Of a stretch of DNA of 64,000 bases, positions 1 to 11,891 are shown piece after piece. Position 1 is the stretch's first letter. Each line of letters starts with the position of its first letter. The notes beneath the pieces are model-generated. The model searched no databases and was not told the DNA's origin. It saw nothing but the letters and a program-made list of their open reading frames with translations. The stretch is from Histoplasma ohiense (lineage: Eukaryota > Ascomycota > Eurotiomycetes > Onygenales > Ajellomycetaceae): assembly GCA_017607445.1 (NCBI GenBank), contig JAEVHH010000006.1, forward strand, positions 2,666,001 to 2,730,000, in the 5' to 3' direction. The translations under genes were made by a program, and so were the position numbers.

Positions 1-3000
1 ATCGAGATCAGTCGCTTGGTACCCTAGTCGGCCTTTACAATAAACTCGTATTGCAACATGAGGACGGTAGTCGCCATTTTATTCTACCTGAAGGGGCTGT
101 AAGTTGCGTGAAAAAGGAAGGCCATGTTAACGTCACCATTGAGAAAGGCTCTGCCGCAAAAGCCCATTTATACTCCATAAACAATCAAATTTGTGGGCTA
201 ATTGACAATGGGAGTTTACAGAGCAAATTGCTTCTTTGTTATCTCCATGCTCTCACCTCATTTTGCTTACCCGACCCCTTGATACGTAATACCGGGACAG
301 AAAATGCCCTTTATATCTTACGCTCCGCGGCCGTCAGATCTTTTGATCAGCTAACTGAGGAGAATGTCAAAATCCTGGAGCAGATTGCACGGTTGACCCC
401 TAGGAGAAGATATTATCCGGCAACAGAACGTGTGATGCAGTCGGTTGAATGGTCATCAACCCTCGGCTTTATGGCTCAGCATGGTGAATTCCATAAGGCC
501 GTTACATCTATATTCGAACAAGTAGATAGGATGTCAATATTCCACCCGGATCTTAAGCTTGAGCTGCTTCTTCCGGATAGTGTTGATATATATCTGTTGG
601 AACGTGATTCTATCCGGTCGTCCAGCTTTCGTGGCCCTTCTTTTGGGGCTGAAGACCACACCATCGCACATGATGTCAAATACAAACCCAGGGATCAGGA
701 CCAGAACTCAGAAAGTGGATGCAGAGCGTTTATTATCTCGAATATTGTATATCATGGACGCACTACCCTTCATTATGCTGGATCAACTGGATTGGGAACC
801 CATCTTTGGAAATTCCTTTCGATGATTCCCGAAATATTTGGACCTAACCACGCGCTTCAATCTTCCGAGCTAGTGTACGACAGCGCATTCGTTCTACAAT
901 CGTCCGAATTTATCTCTCAGCATTGGTGTGCTATTCACCAAATGTTTAGTCACGTATTCACAGCGGCTGACAAATTCCGTGTAATGATCTGGCTCTCTAC
1001 TCTTGCTTTCGCCAAAGATGCGGATATGAAAATTGTTCAAGCATTAGCCTTGTTTTTTACGGTGGCTGAGATGGATCGGATTTCTGCTCCGTACGTGCGT
1101 CATTTCAATCTCCAAAAAGGTACAAACATGAGCCAAGTCGGTTTGAAAGACGCTTTCCAATCGTCATTTCTTCCAATTCATCATTGTCCTGAAGCGAATC
1201 TGATTCGCCGTCAAAACGAATCCAAAAGTGCGTTCGCGAAACGCAAAAGCACAAGCTTTCAAAATAACCAAAGCCGTGTTCGCAACAGATTTTATCAAGC
1301 ACTAGCATCTCAGTGGCCTTGTGAGACTCCTAGTGACCCTGTTGATGATGCTGACCCAGCATTTCATCAATACCTTAATATACCAAAGTTCATCCAAATT
1401 GTAAAGCCTAAGTTCAAGATTTGGTTCGACAATCATTATTTCAAGGATTATATTCACCAAATTGAGACCATAATTTCGCGTCAATTGGTTGACCCAGTGG
1501 ATACCTCTTTGGTTAACTTTGCCATTCCCGCACAGAATACCTCGAAAAAATCTGGTTTCATTAGCAATGACGATATCTTCTCTTGTCCAGCACCTATCTT
1601 AGAGTCCCGTCATGTAACAGATATGTCCTGGCTACTGTCACCTGCCGCTAATGTGAAACAAAAAACTTGTCGCCTTAGTGCGCTGATAACGCATCTTGGT
1701 GCTCGAGCGCACTCTAATTACGAAAAGAATTTTGTCAATGATCTGCGAGAGAGCTTCCGTTCCTTACAACAGGATTTCGGGAAAGATAGTCATTGCTTAC
1801 GGACAAAGGGTAATGATCTCAAACACATTCTTGTTCAACACCGTCGCCAATGCCAGGAAGCTGTCGATAAGATCTACAATGCACTGATTTGTGCTGCGGC
1901 ACCTGAACACAAAACAGGGCATCCACACTGTTCACAGAGGTGCGTCAATACAACTGCTATGACCGAGCAGCGACCACGGTTATCTCCAACCTTTTTCCTT
2001 CGGCATCTCTCCAGTAATCGGTGTCAGAAGATAGGGGCAGACTGGAAGCGGTCCATCGTTTACTACGGGGTTGCCCTCACTGAACTTCAACGAGCGGCGC
2101 GACTTGTGAGTTTATCCGGCAACCACGCCGATCTTATTAAAGAGTTGTTGAATTCTGGCCACACGAATTGGGATCCATTTGAATATCCCGAGTCCTTACT
2201 TTTGGAAGTGGAGAGCGGCATCATGATTCGAGAGGTGCAAGAACAGATAGCCTCGCAGATGAGAGATCCTCAGTCCAATAACAACGCCGTTCTGCAGCTG
2301 AACATGGGCGAGGGAAAGTCATCTGTAATTGTTCCTATCGTAGCTGCTGCTCTCGCAAATGGGTCACGGTTAGTTCGTGTCATAGTGGCTAAGCCACAAT
2401 CTCGACAAATGTTCGAGATGCTCGTCTCCAAGTTGGGGGGATTGTTGGATAGACGGGTTTATCATATGCCGTTTTCCCGTGCACTGCAGATTAGAGAACG
2501 AGAGGCAAATATGATCGGTGATCTTTGTCGTGAATGCATGTCAAAAGGCGGTATCCTACTTGTTCAGCCCGAACATATTCTGTCGTTCGAGCTAATGGGT
2601 CTTGGGTGCCTCATTTCAGGCAAGGAATCAATAGGTCATTCTCTGATCAAAACACAAGAATTCTTTGACGCGTTCTCTCGTGATATCGTGGACGAGAGTG
2701 ATGAAAACTTCAGTGTAAAATTCGAGTTGGTTTACACCATGGGCATGCAGCGACCCGTTGAATATAGTCCCGATCGTTGGATATATATTCATAAAGTACT
2801 GGACATTGTGAGGAAGTTTTCTGCCAGTGTGGCGAAACATTTTCCTCCTTCGATGGAAGTTCATGAGCGCTGGCCAGGTGGCTTTCCCAGAACCCGGATC
2901 CTCGGACATGATGCTCAACGACATATGTTTGATCTTGTTGCACGGCAGATATGTAAAACAGGACTCAGGGGCTTCCCTATTGCCAGACAACCAGAAGATG

Positions 3001-5487
3001 TTAGACAAGCTGTCTTCAAATACATCACCGAACCTGAACTCACTCAGGACGAAGTTTGTCAAGTTGAAAATCAGGCTTCAGGTGGACTTTGGACAGATGC
3101 ATCAAGAAATACACTTCTACTATTACGAGGCCTTATAGCTGGGGGAGTATTGCGGTTTGCATTGGGCCAGAAACGCTGGAGGGTAAATTATGGGCTTGAC
3201 GCAACCAGGCAGCCTCCAACAAAGCTTGCAGTGCCGTACCGAGCAAAGGACAACCCCACCCCGCGATCTGAATTCAGCCACCCCGACGTTGTAATAATTC
3301 TAACATCGCTAAGCTACTATTACGGCGGACTGGAGGATGCCGATTTGTTTGCAACATTTTCCCATCTTTTGAAATCCGACCAAGCGGACATTGAATATCA
3401 GGTGTGGATGAGGGATGCTCCACACTTGCCACCGGATTTCCGTCGTCTTACGGGCATAAACCTCAAAGATCGCCTCCAATGCCTCGAACGAATATTTCCA
3501 TTTATTCGGCATGCCAAGAGTGTCATAGACTACTTTTTAGAACATATCGTCTTCCCAAGGGAGATGAAGGAATTCCCACACAAGCTGTCTGCATCAGGCT
3601 GGAATATTGGAAGGATCAAATCCCATCCGACAACCGGATTTAGTGGGACAAATGATTCGAGGAAGACTCTCCCGCTTAGTGTAGAGCACCTGGATCTTCC
3701 CCGGCAAAAACATACCAATGCCTTGGTCCTGGAGCATCTCCTGCGACCCGAAAATTCTGTATCTCTTATGCAGCCACGATCTGAGGCCTCTAATACGGAT
3801 GCGGAACTCCTACTAGCTACGGTGGTAACAATGGAGCCGGAAGTGCAAGTGGTTTTGGATGTTGGGGCACAGATCCTGGAACTCAGCAATTTAGGGGTCG
3901 CAAGGGAGTGGTTAAGGATGGTGCCAGATAAGGAGAAAAAGCAGGCTGTGGTGTTCTTTGACGATCATGACGAGATTTCTGTTCTCGACCGGAGAGGTCA
4001 CATTGAACCGTTACAGACGTCTTCATACGCTAAGCAACTTGATTTATGCCTCATATTTCTTGATGAGGCTCACACGAGAGGGACGGATCTAAAACTGCCG
4101 GACCACTATCGAGCTGCAGTTACTTTAGGGGCAAATTTGACAAAAGACCGACTGGTCCAGGGTAAGTTTACTCTCTTGTTTTGTCATTGACGCTGCTAAC
4201 ATTTGTGCAGCATGTATGAGAATGAGAAAACTTGGCGAAGGCCAGTCCGTTATATTTTGTATTCCAGGAGAGATCAAGACTAAAATTCTGGCACGTGCGA
4301 ATGCGGAAAACGTTTCAATTAATGTGTCAGATGTCCTGAGTTGGGCTATATCTGAAACCTGCATTGATATGCGACGGAGCATTCCGCTTTGGGCTATACA
4401 AGGTCAAAGATATGAACGTCACAGTTCACTTTGGGCTGAATCCCGCACCAAGGGAAAGGTGCAAATATCGACGACACAAGCTGCACGATTTCTTGAAGAG
4501 GAATCCCAAACCCTTGAGGCCAGGTATCGACCCAGTCCAATCACTCTAGTGGAGTCCACTGGGAAAGTGAACAACAACAGAAACCTCAGCCTCATCATGG
4601 AGCGCTGTCGTGAATTTGACAGTGCAGACCTCAACTCAGCCACACTCCAGGAGGAGCAGGAACGCGAGCTTTCCCCTGAGAATGAGCAAGAGCGGCAGAC
4701 TCAGAGACCGCCTCCAGCCAAAGCTGCAGAGCATCACATCCACCGTGATATAATAGAATTCGTGTCTACTGGTAGGCTAATTGAAAAATCAAAAGCTTAT
4801 AAGCCAGCTTTTGAGATATTGCGCAACACCAGTGCCGCCAAACATATCGACGTTTCTCAATTCCCTGCTGGACTTCTCGTGAGCGCTGATTTTGCCAACA
4901 CAGTTCAAATATCCGGTGGTAAATACATTTCCGACGCGTACCAGCGGCCAGTACAGTGGATCCTGACAAACATCACCGGCAGCTCATCAATTACAGTCCA
5001 GCTCATGATCGTCATAAGCCCATATGAAGCGCAGGAGCTCCTACCGGTAGTAAAACAGTCCGAGGTTACAACACTACACCTGTATGCACCGCGCATGAAC
5101 ATGGGCTTTCGCGCGTTGGATGGGCTGGATTTGTTTACCATCCCTAAACAGCCAGTAGCATGGGACTTGCCTCGCTACTTAGTCCTGCAGCTAAATTTAT
5201 TTTCTGGACAATTGTACTTCAGCTCGTTCAAAGAATATGTGGAGGTGTGTGAGCTTCTCGGTCTTGCCTGGGAGGAGGATAGAAGCGGTCAAGCGATCGC
5301 TGCAGACGGGTTTATTTTGAAGGGTAGTAGCAAGTCGAATTTCGTTGACAGTCCTGTCAAGTTTCTAAAGGTATTTATGACGAAGGTTCGGATGAATTGT
5401 GAAGAGATTGGGAAGACGCATATTGGAACGGTTTTGGATGGTGGTTTGCTTCGTCCGGCAGATTTTGGGGAGCCAGAGAATGGATGA
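1..5487 (+). CDS. DUF6606/DUF3638/DUF3645 giant P-loop protein, 3' part (5' end outside window)
   Basis: Two exons are visible: <1-4161 (frame begins at base 3 and is open to the window edge) and 4211-5487, separated by a 49-bp intron (GTAAGT donor, GCTAAC branch-like site, CAG acceptor). Joining them keeps the family block TKDRLVQ-ACMRMRKLG in frame. About 1,811 residues are seen; family members are usually around 3,000, so the N-terminal third is missing. Key motifs: Walker A GEGKSS at 2307-2324, an acidic DESDE box at 2691-2705, a DUF3645 block near 3560-3760 (HPTTGFSGTNDSRK), and DEAH followed by TRGTDLKLP at 4062-4100. These suggest an ATPase or helicase-like engine, but the biochemical function of this fungal family is unknown. 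No disabling mutation is seen, unlike the transposon part of the window. Confidence 0.93.
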
Positions 5488-6265
5488 CTGAGAGTCGGAT
5501 GGCGAAAATGCTGCTTTCACGCACAAACGCTACTCAGTATTTTTTTCTGAGTAAACTAAACTTGAATTCTATATTAAGCTTCACCTTTCTCTGTTTGATA
5601 CTGCATTTTTCAACTCTTAATAGTTTCTCTTATACAACCTTTGTCCGAGAATCGAAATTGATAGAAATATTTTTGAGTAACCACAAGCAATTGCTATCTA
5701 TGAGACATATGGCTCTCTCCATATGAAGTTACTTTAATAATTTTAGATATGATCACTTGTATTCAATTCAATCATTGAATTGCCCTTCGTTAACTTCATC
5801 ACTCTGTTTTGACTCCTCATTGAATATTTGTTAGCTGTATACGCCGCGTAATGGAGCTCGATGTTACACTGCTCATACAGTACAACATAAACTAATATCC
5901 ATGTAAAAGTGAGCCTAAGACCCTAGGCTCACTGTTTGATTCAAAGTGAATCCTTACAACTCTACAAGAAGAAAGCTGTGTAAGGTTAAATAAATGTACC
6001 AGTAGTTAGTTAGGCCACTTTCATCACAGATAGGATAAAATACTAGTTGACTGAAAGTAGTTAGCTAAGTTGCGCATGTTGACCAATTACCTAAGTGCCA
6101 AGAGCGCCATTGTATTTCGACATGACAACTTGCAGCCGCAACTTCACCGAGGGCTATGTCTAAGCATAACTATGTGACATTTCCAAATCGACTTATTTTT
6201 ATAAGCATCGGTTTTGGCTTCAAAGAATTGCGTTGACTAACTACCGTTACCCATCTTACTTCATC
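5488..6265. other. Intergenic, 3' flank of the DUF3638 gene and 5' flank of the lyase gene
   Basis: No convincing coding region is seen. The only structured element noticed is a perfect 10-bp inverted repeat, AGTGAGCCTA at 5908-5917 and its complement at 5924-5933, with a 6-nt loop. It could be a 3'-end hairpin or a chance palindrome. The 3' side of this stretch must hold the lyase promoter, but no clear TATA box can be assigned. Confidence 0.5.
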
Positions 6266-7374
6266 ATGGCCCCCGCAGGTACCATCTTGCGCCGGGCTTT
6301 ATTGTACGGTATGTTCGATTTCATGTACTCAAGTTGCTCATATCAATTGCCAATGCAATGACGCTCTTCATAAATAGTCCCGGGCTCCTCTCAGCGCATG
6401 CTGGACAAATCTCGCAATCTCGTCGCGGACTGTGTGGCATATGACCTGGAAGATAGTGTAACCCAAACAAGAAAGGCCGAAGCACGCACCTTGATTCGAA
6501 ATGCCATTGACCAACCCAAGCCATCTGGCATAAAAGAGCGCGCTGTGCGCATCAATTCCGTCAGCAGTGGGCTAGCCCTAGCTGATCTTACAGAAATGGT
6601 CAGTAAAATTTACTCTTCCTGCACGATTCATAAGGTTTCAAGAGACGATACACCTTCTCACCCTCAATCCAGCTCAAATCTCCAAATCTAACTACTCTCG
6701 TCGTTCCAAAAGTTGAAAGCGCCTCTGACCTCCACTTCATCTCTGATGTAATATCCCATACTCGCTCCAACCTCAAACCCACCGAATCCAATCCAGACCC
6801 ATCCAAAAATCCACCAATCTCCGTCATAGCTTTAATTGAAAGCGCGAAATCAATTCTGAATCTTCCTCAAATCTGCACTGCCGCCACACATCAGTTATCA
6901 GGCCTAGTCTTCGCTGCAGCAGACTTCTCCAAAGACCTAAGCATAACCCAAACACCCTCTCTAACCGAATTCCTCTACGCGCGCTCTGCAATTGTAACTG
7001 CTGCTTGTGCACATAACTTGCCGTCAATAATTGATCTAGTATGCACGGACTTCAAGACACCTGCTGTATTGGAGGATGAGGTGCTGAATGGCAAGCGCAT
7101 GGGCTTCAATGGGAAGCAGTGTATTCATCCATCTCAAGTGGAGTTAGTGCAGCAGCTTTTCAGTCCTGAGTTGAAGGAGGTGGAGTGGGCAGTGAGGGTT
7201 ATTGTGGCTGATACGAAGGCAGCAGAGGATGGGAGGGGTGCATGGACATTGGATGGGATGATGATTGATGTTCCTGTTGTGGAAAGGTCAAGAGATATTG
7301 TAAAGAAGGCCGAGCTTTGTGGACTTGATGTGGCGGCGTTGAAGAAGAAGTTTGCAAGTGAGCAGCCACAATGA
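6266..7374 (+). CDS. CitE/CLYBL-like HpcH/HpaI aldolase family lyase (citramalyl/malyl-CoA lyase type)
   Basis: Three exons, 6266-6308, 6378-6598 and 6673-7374, give 321 residues. Intron 1 (69 bp, GTATGT...AATAG) splits a Val codon and restores RRALLYVPGSSQRM; intron 2 (74 bp, GTCAGT...CCAG) lies between codons. The family fingerprint is complete: barrel start RRALLYVPGS (9-18), DLEDSV (37-42), VRIN with Arg72, PKVES (100-104), Glu144 in ALIESAK and Asp172 in AAADFSKD as likely Mg ligands, and GKQCIHPSQ near the C-terminus. The family cleaves short CoA thioesters such as citramalyl-CoA or malyl-CoA; human CLYBL is the mitochondrial example. Few residues precede the barrel, so a classical mitochondrial presequence is not obvious. 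The exact substrate cannot be told from the sequence. Confidence 0.92.
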
Positions 7375-9396
7375 AGACTCAGAAGGCTACAATGTTATAT
7401 ATTGGTAGTGTTTTCCCCTATAAATTACATTCGGCCCATGAAGTATACACCCCTACGATTTATTGGTGAGTGTGGTTGCTGCCATGTTCATGCGGAGAAG
7501 TACTAGTAATCAAGGACTGGCCATATCATATGAGCAGGTGGATGTCAGTACGGAGTAGCTCTGATGTAATTTAAAAGCCAAAGCACTTAACTAACTTACA
7601 ATATACAGGTTTATAGCTCAACAATATAAAGACGATTTTGGACTTTAAAATACTTGTCAAAAATATTCATATACATTCATAAATTACAAGTCACATAGGG
7701 AATTAATACAATAGCTGTTGAGAGATATAACTGATCATCCTTGATTTTATATGGAAAACAGCACGGGTGCTGAGTAGTGGATTACGTGAATCCACAATAC
7801 ATTCCCACTGCGGTCATTATTGAGCCAGCCGAGAGCAGGGGAAAATATGGGGGAGAAAATTGGACCGTTGATTTGGAAGAAAAAGAGCAGAAAAGATGAT
7901 GGCAATTTGCTGTTTCGCTCCCCAAATAGCCACAGGGCAGAGCCGCATCCAATACCTGCATCATGGTTAAAACACCAGACATTTTTAAGGAGAGTTAAGC
8001 ATGTGGCACAAATCAGTCAACTAGTTGACAAGCCAAGTCCCCAAACACTTGGTCGAGTTTAGAGGCTTAATGCCCTAAAGCTTGGCTGTCATAATTGATG
8101 TTGAGACACTGGATTCATTTGGGCTCAAGTACTCCGTATTGAGATTTCCATTTAATCTCTAGTGTGTGCAAGGAGTGATCTTCCACACCCCCGGACAGGA
8201 TGCGCAAAAAGAGCCGCAACGAGAAGCCGAAGGCGAATTCCCGTTGTGCAGAGTCACCCACCGGGATTGTCCTGTACTAGTAGTACGTATGTATGTACTG
8301 TACAGTACAGTACATATGTTATGTATGTACGGAGTAGATGCAACTCCGGGAGTACGCCTGAGCAGCAATTCTACGGATGATTGGCTGGCAGCTACATGTA
8401 TGTACAGTACATGTACTGTACAACGATGGCGTAGTTTAGCCCAATCACCCTTCCATGCTCAAGATACGACTCCTCCATCTCTTCATAGCGGACACAACCG
8501 AAACCTCTTTTGGCAAAATTTCAAAGTCGGAGGGGCGACCACCACTTGGAGACACGCGACACTGTGTCAATTTACATAGGAAACGGAGTGCGCGACAACT
8601 TGGCCGAGAGGATACCACGGCGTTGTTGGCTGAAATAATATTACTAGATACTACTTAATAACAGATAAGCAACTCTGGTCAACATTGCATCAGAATCCGC
8701 TCAAGGGTTTGTTCTTGTCAAGGGTATTATGAGTGATGTGCGGGGGGTTGCAGGGAAAAGCTGAGTTAAGCGGCTCAAACGCAGCACTTTCTCGACTGTT
8801 GATATCCAGGAACAAGTTCCAGCCAATCGATGCCGCCCTATTGTTTCTGTTGTCGCCTCGCCACTCAGTAGTATTGCGCAGTAGGCCATTCCAGAGAATC
8901 ATTTGGAGCCTCCCGTGACCAAGATGAACAGATCCTGGAAACCTAAAAATACACAGGCTGGGACTAGCCGGCTTGTCCCAACCTGGGAAGCAAGCGAACA
9001 TGGCCAGCGCGTTGATGAAAAGTTTCGTTTTCTCTCGCAGAGCCTCATGTTAGCGGAAGAATTGACACACTCCTCGGGACTGATAAGCTTGAATCCGGCA
9101 ATATTGGTTGACAAATAAACGTCCCGGAAATTGCTCCTTTATGCGACTAGGAATGCACCAATAAACCCCCAGCCTTATGTGGCCCCGTCACGTTTGGGAT
9201 CTGTTTGGGTGGTGGTGCCAGCTTCAAATGCTATTTTCCGGAATCCAAACTTTCAGCCTCATCATCGACAACAGCATATAAACCCGCTAGGAAAGGTGAC
9301 ATTACCACGTTGCCATTTCCCTTTCTATTCTCTACTCCTCGATGCTTATGGACCGCGGCTCCTCGCTGGTACCCCTAGACTTTACCTCCTTATATC
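7375..9396. other. Two-kilobase intergenic region with GTAC palindromes and TACGGAGTA motifs
   Basis: No ORF here has a recognisable domain or exon structure. It holds three copies of TACGGAGTA in either orientation (7549-7557, 8130-8138, 8328-8336), a GTAC-rich microsatellite-like tract at 8281-8330 and a perfect 22-bp palindrome at 8401-8422 with half-site TGTACAGTACA. Base composition is that of the host, with CpG and GG/CC present, so it is not part of the mutated repeat block. The last 150 bp are the likely promoter of the F-box gene. Confidence 0.5.
9277..9282 (+). promoter_or_regulatory. TATAAA box upstream of the F-box gene
   Basis: TATAAA lies 115 bp before the ATG at 9397, with a pyrimidine-rich stretch between about 9310 and 9350 that could hold the transcription start. 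Position and context fit a fungal core promoter, but no transcript data are available. Confidence 0.4.
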
Positions 9397-11467
9397 ATGC
9401 CGACTACCACTATTGATGATATCCCCTTTGATTTATGGTATCAAATTGCTTCTTGTCTCGATCCTCAAGATTACATTAACTTGAGCTTTGTCAACCGGCA
9501 ATTATATTCTTTGCTGAAAAGTGACCTCACCGCCCGCAAGACAGTACAAGTAAGTTTCCTAACGCATCTAGATATAAGGTCAACTTCTTGATGATCTAGT
9601 TACGGACTGACACCTTATAAAGTTATGTATTTCCCACACAAGAGAAGGGAAATTGGCCTCGAAAGGAAAGATCACATATATTGAGGCTCTCAGGAGAGTG
9701 TATGACGTGCGTGAGGCAGTGGCAACTGCACAACCTTACTCGGCATGTTTGGTTGCATATGGCGAGTCATTTTTGTTCAACCAAGGTGTATTATGTTATT
9801 TGGATGAAGGGGAGATCCGTACGCTTGATGTGCATGGAGCTGCTCGGGAAGAGCAAGTTGTCAATGTTGGGGCTGTGTTGCTTGGCGCCTGGAGAGTACC
9901 TCCCAATTTTAACCAAGGAGTGCAATTTTCTCTTCTGAATTATAGCCACGGCATCGTCGCAGGCTTGTGTGAGATAGCCGGCCTTCAACCGTGGCTAATT
10001 GTCCTTGATATTCGTGAGAAATCTACTGCAGAGAACAGGAGACTGCTTTTCCTGAAACAGCTTGAAACCTCACGAAGAATATTTGTACGCCACAATGATT
10101 TGGTCTTATTTTATGGAACTCATTCTCGGTTTGCCGAGCATGGCCACCACGAATGGGTAATTCATGGCTGGGACCTGGTTGAGAGGAGACCCCTAGCAGA
10201 ACGCCCCGTCCAATTGGAAAACTTCGTCGGATCGGAAATCGGGTCTTCAATCTGTTTTGAACTCCATGATAACCACTTTTACGCCGTTTCAAACGCCAAC
10301 AGATTTGAAGATGAAGAAATTGATTGGACTTCTTACTATATTTGCATTCGGTTTCCAGTACAAACTCCTCACAATGTCGAATGGCGTGCGTTGTGGCGTC
10401 GACAACACCGCGAAGGCCCGATCCACGACATGTGGACTAACATCTCACTTCAATCAGACGATGCAACGAATCAACTCCTAATCATCGAAAGTCGAAGAGA
10501 ATGGAGCGGTGCTGGCAGTAAGAATTATAGGACATACTATATGCAACCCCTTTCATGCTGCAAGACAGATTTTTCAAAGCAGGACGGCTTGTTTCAGGGC
10601 AAAGATTCACAAACGGGAAGGGAACCCCATTCGAGTGATGAGTCCTACAGTCCTGGATTTCCTAAATATCTTTCGGTTCGTCTTCTTCCTGATGATCCAT
10701 TAACTTCAGCTCTCGATGGCTGCAGCAAGCCTAATTATCAACCTCCCAAAATTCGCCTCCGCCGAAATTACCACCCAGAATATGATGAAAATGAGCTGTC
10801 TTCATCTATGGCCAGAGACTTCATTTTTGCAAAAACAAAATATCGAACATACAACCATTCTGCGTCAGCTTTTATCGACTTGGTTAATGATAATTCTGAA
10901 TCAAAACAACAGATAGATAGATTACGGCTTCGTATAGGTTCCCGGAAGCGCAGATGCCCCATAGGTGAGGACGGCCTTTTGCATCCGCCAGAACAGGATA
11001 ATCAAAAGGAACCGATACCAAACAGCGATGAGCGTTTCGAATCTCGCGGGATCAAGCTGTGGCCTCCTCTAAATTCCCACCCGGAACTTCTATCGCTACT
11101 CTGCCCTCCTGAAAGATGTGGGGATGTGGATGCTACCTCCGATGAACGCTCTATGGTTTACTCAACATCGCCTGCCACATCGGGTGGTAAACGACCAATA
11201 ATTTTGATCAGTTTTGATCCCACAATACATCTCGGCAACGTAAGACGGTGCACTGTGCAGGTAGTCGTGGAAGAGTCATACCTCCCAGTTGAGATTGACC
11301 GTGGAGATACAAGGCTTGGCAAAGGCAAGCGAAAAGCTAGCACTGAGATTGAAAGTAAGAAATTGGCTCCTGGACCAATGAAGCCATCGGAGAGGCTCCC
11401 CATTCCCTGTTTCAGGACAGAAGAAGCGATGTATTTGCATATTAACAGAAGTTACTGGTTGCGTTGA
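9397..11467 (+). CDS. F-box protein, SCF-type substrate receptor candidate
   Basis: Two exons, 9397-9549 and 9623-11467, give 665 residues. The 73-bp intron (GTAAGT...AAAG) is phase 0 and joins ARKTVQ to LCISHTREGKLASKG, the usual continuation in filamentous-fungal F-box proteins. Residues 8-51 form the F-box (IPFDLWYQIASCLDPQDYINL, then FVNRQLYSLL), which would bind Skp1 in an SCF ubiquitin ligase. The long C-terminal part has WD- or kelch-like beta-rich segments but no repeat that can be named, and ends in a basic, low-complexity tail (KGKRKAS). The substrate is unknown. No frameshift or stop interrupts it. A TATA box sits 115 bp upstream. Confidence 0.85.
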
Positions 11468-11891
11468 TTGGTGGTATGTGCTCTAGTTTTGGTTGTATTA
11501 TAGATTATTCTCAATGGCACGTTCCTTTCACTTTGGCGTTTATGGTAAGCTGTTGGCTTTGTTATCGTGAGGTTTTCTATTTCTAGGCTTCGCTGTTCGC
11601 TAGACCTGGCTTTCGAAGGAAATTGAGTTGTTGGAGCATGATATTAGGTAGAACTTCCTATTGCGGACTAGCGTTTGAGCAGCAGTAACCCGCCTCCTTC
11701 AAGTTCACACAACTAGAAATTTTAACCACTGAAGGAATTCATCTTTCTGGGATAATATATAGATTTACTAGAGATCTGATTGGACACTCGATCCACTATA
11801 GCCGAGGGGCTAAGCTTCTGAGGTCAAGCATTGGCCAGTTTCTGTCCTTGATTCCTGAGACCCGCCGGTTCGCGAGGACAGATGGGACAGG
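11468..11891. other. Intergenic between F-box gene and FOL3
   Basis: About 420 bp without a supported gene. It should hold the F-box 3' UTR and the FOL3 promoter. No tRNA, repeat or clear regulatory box was recognised. Confidence 0.45.

Noticed and set aside
2628..3062. Antisense open stretch of 144 codons inside the DUF3638 gene
   Set aside because: It is a shadow of a long, conserved coding exon; no domain, start context or splice sites support it.
8159..8579. Overlapping small ORFs on both strands between the lyase and F-box genes
   Set aside because: They are composed partly of GTAC simple repeat and overlap each other; no recognisable protein.
9131..9484. Open stretch overlapping the F-box start in another frame
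   Set aside because: It overlaps the F-box domain, which has clear family motifs; no motif of its own.
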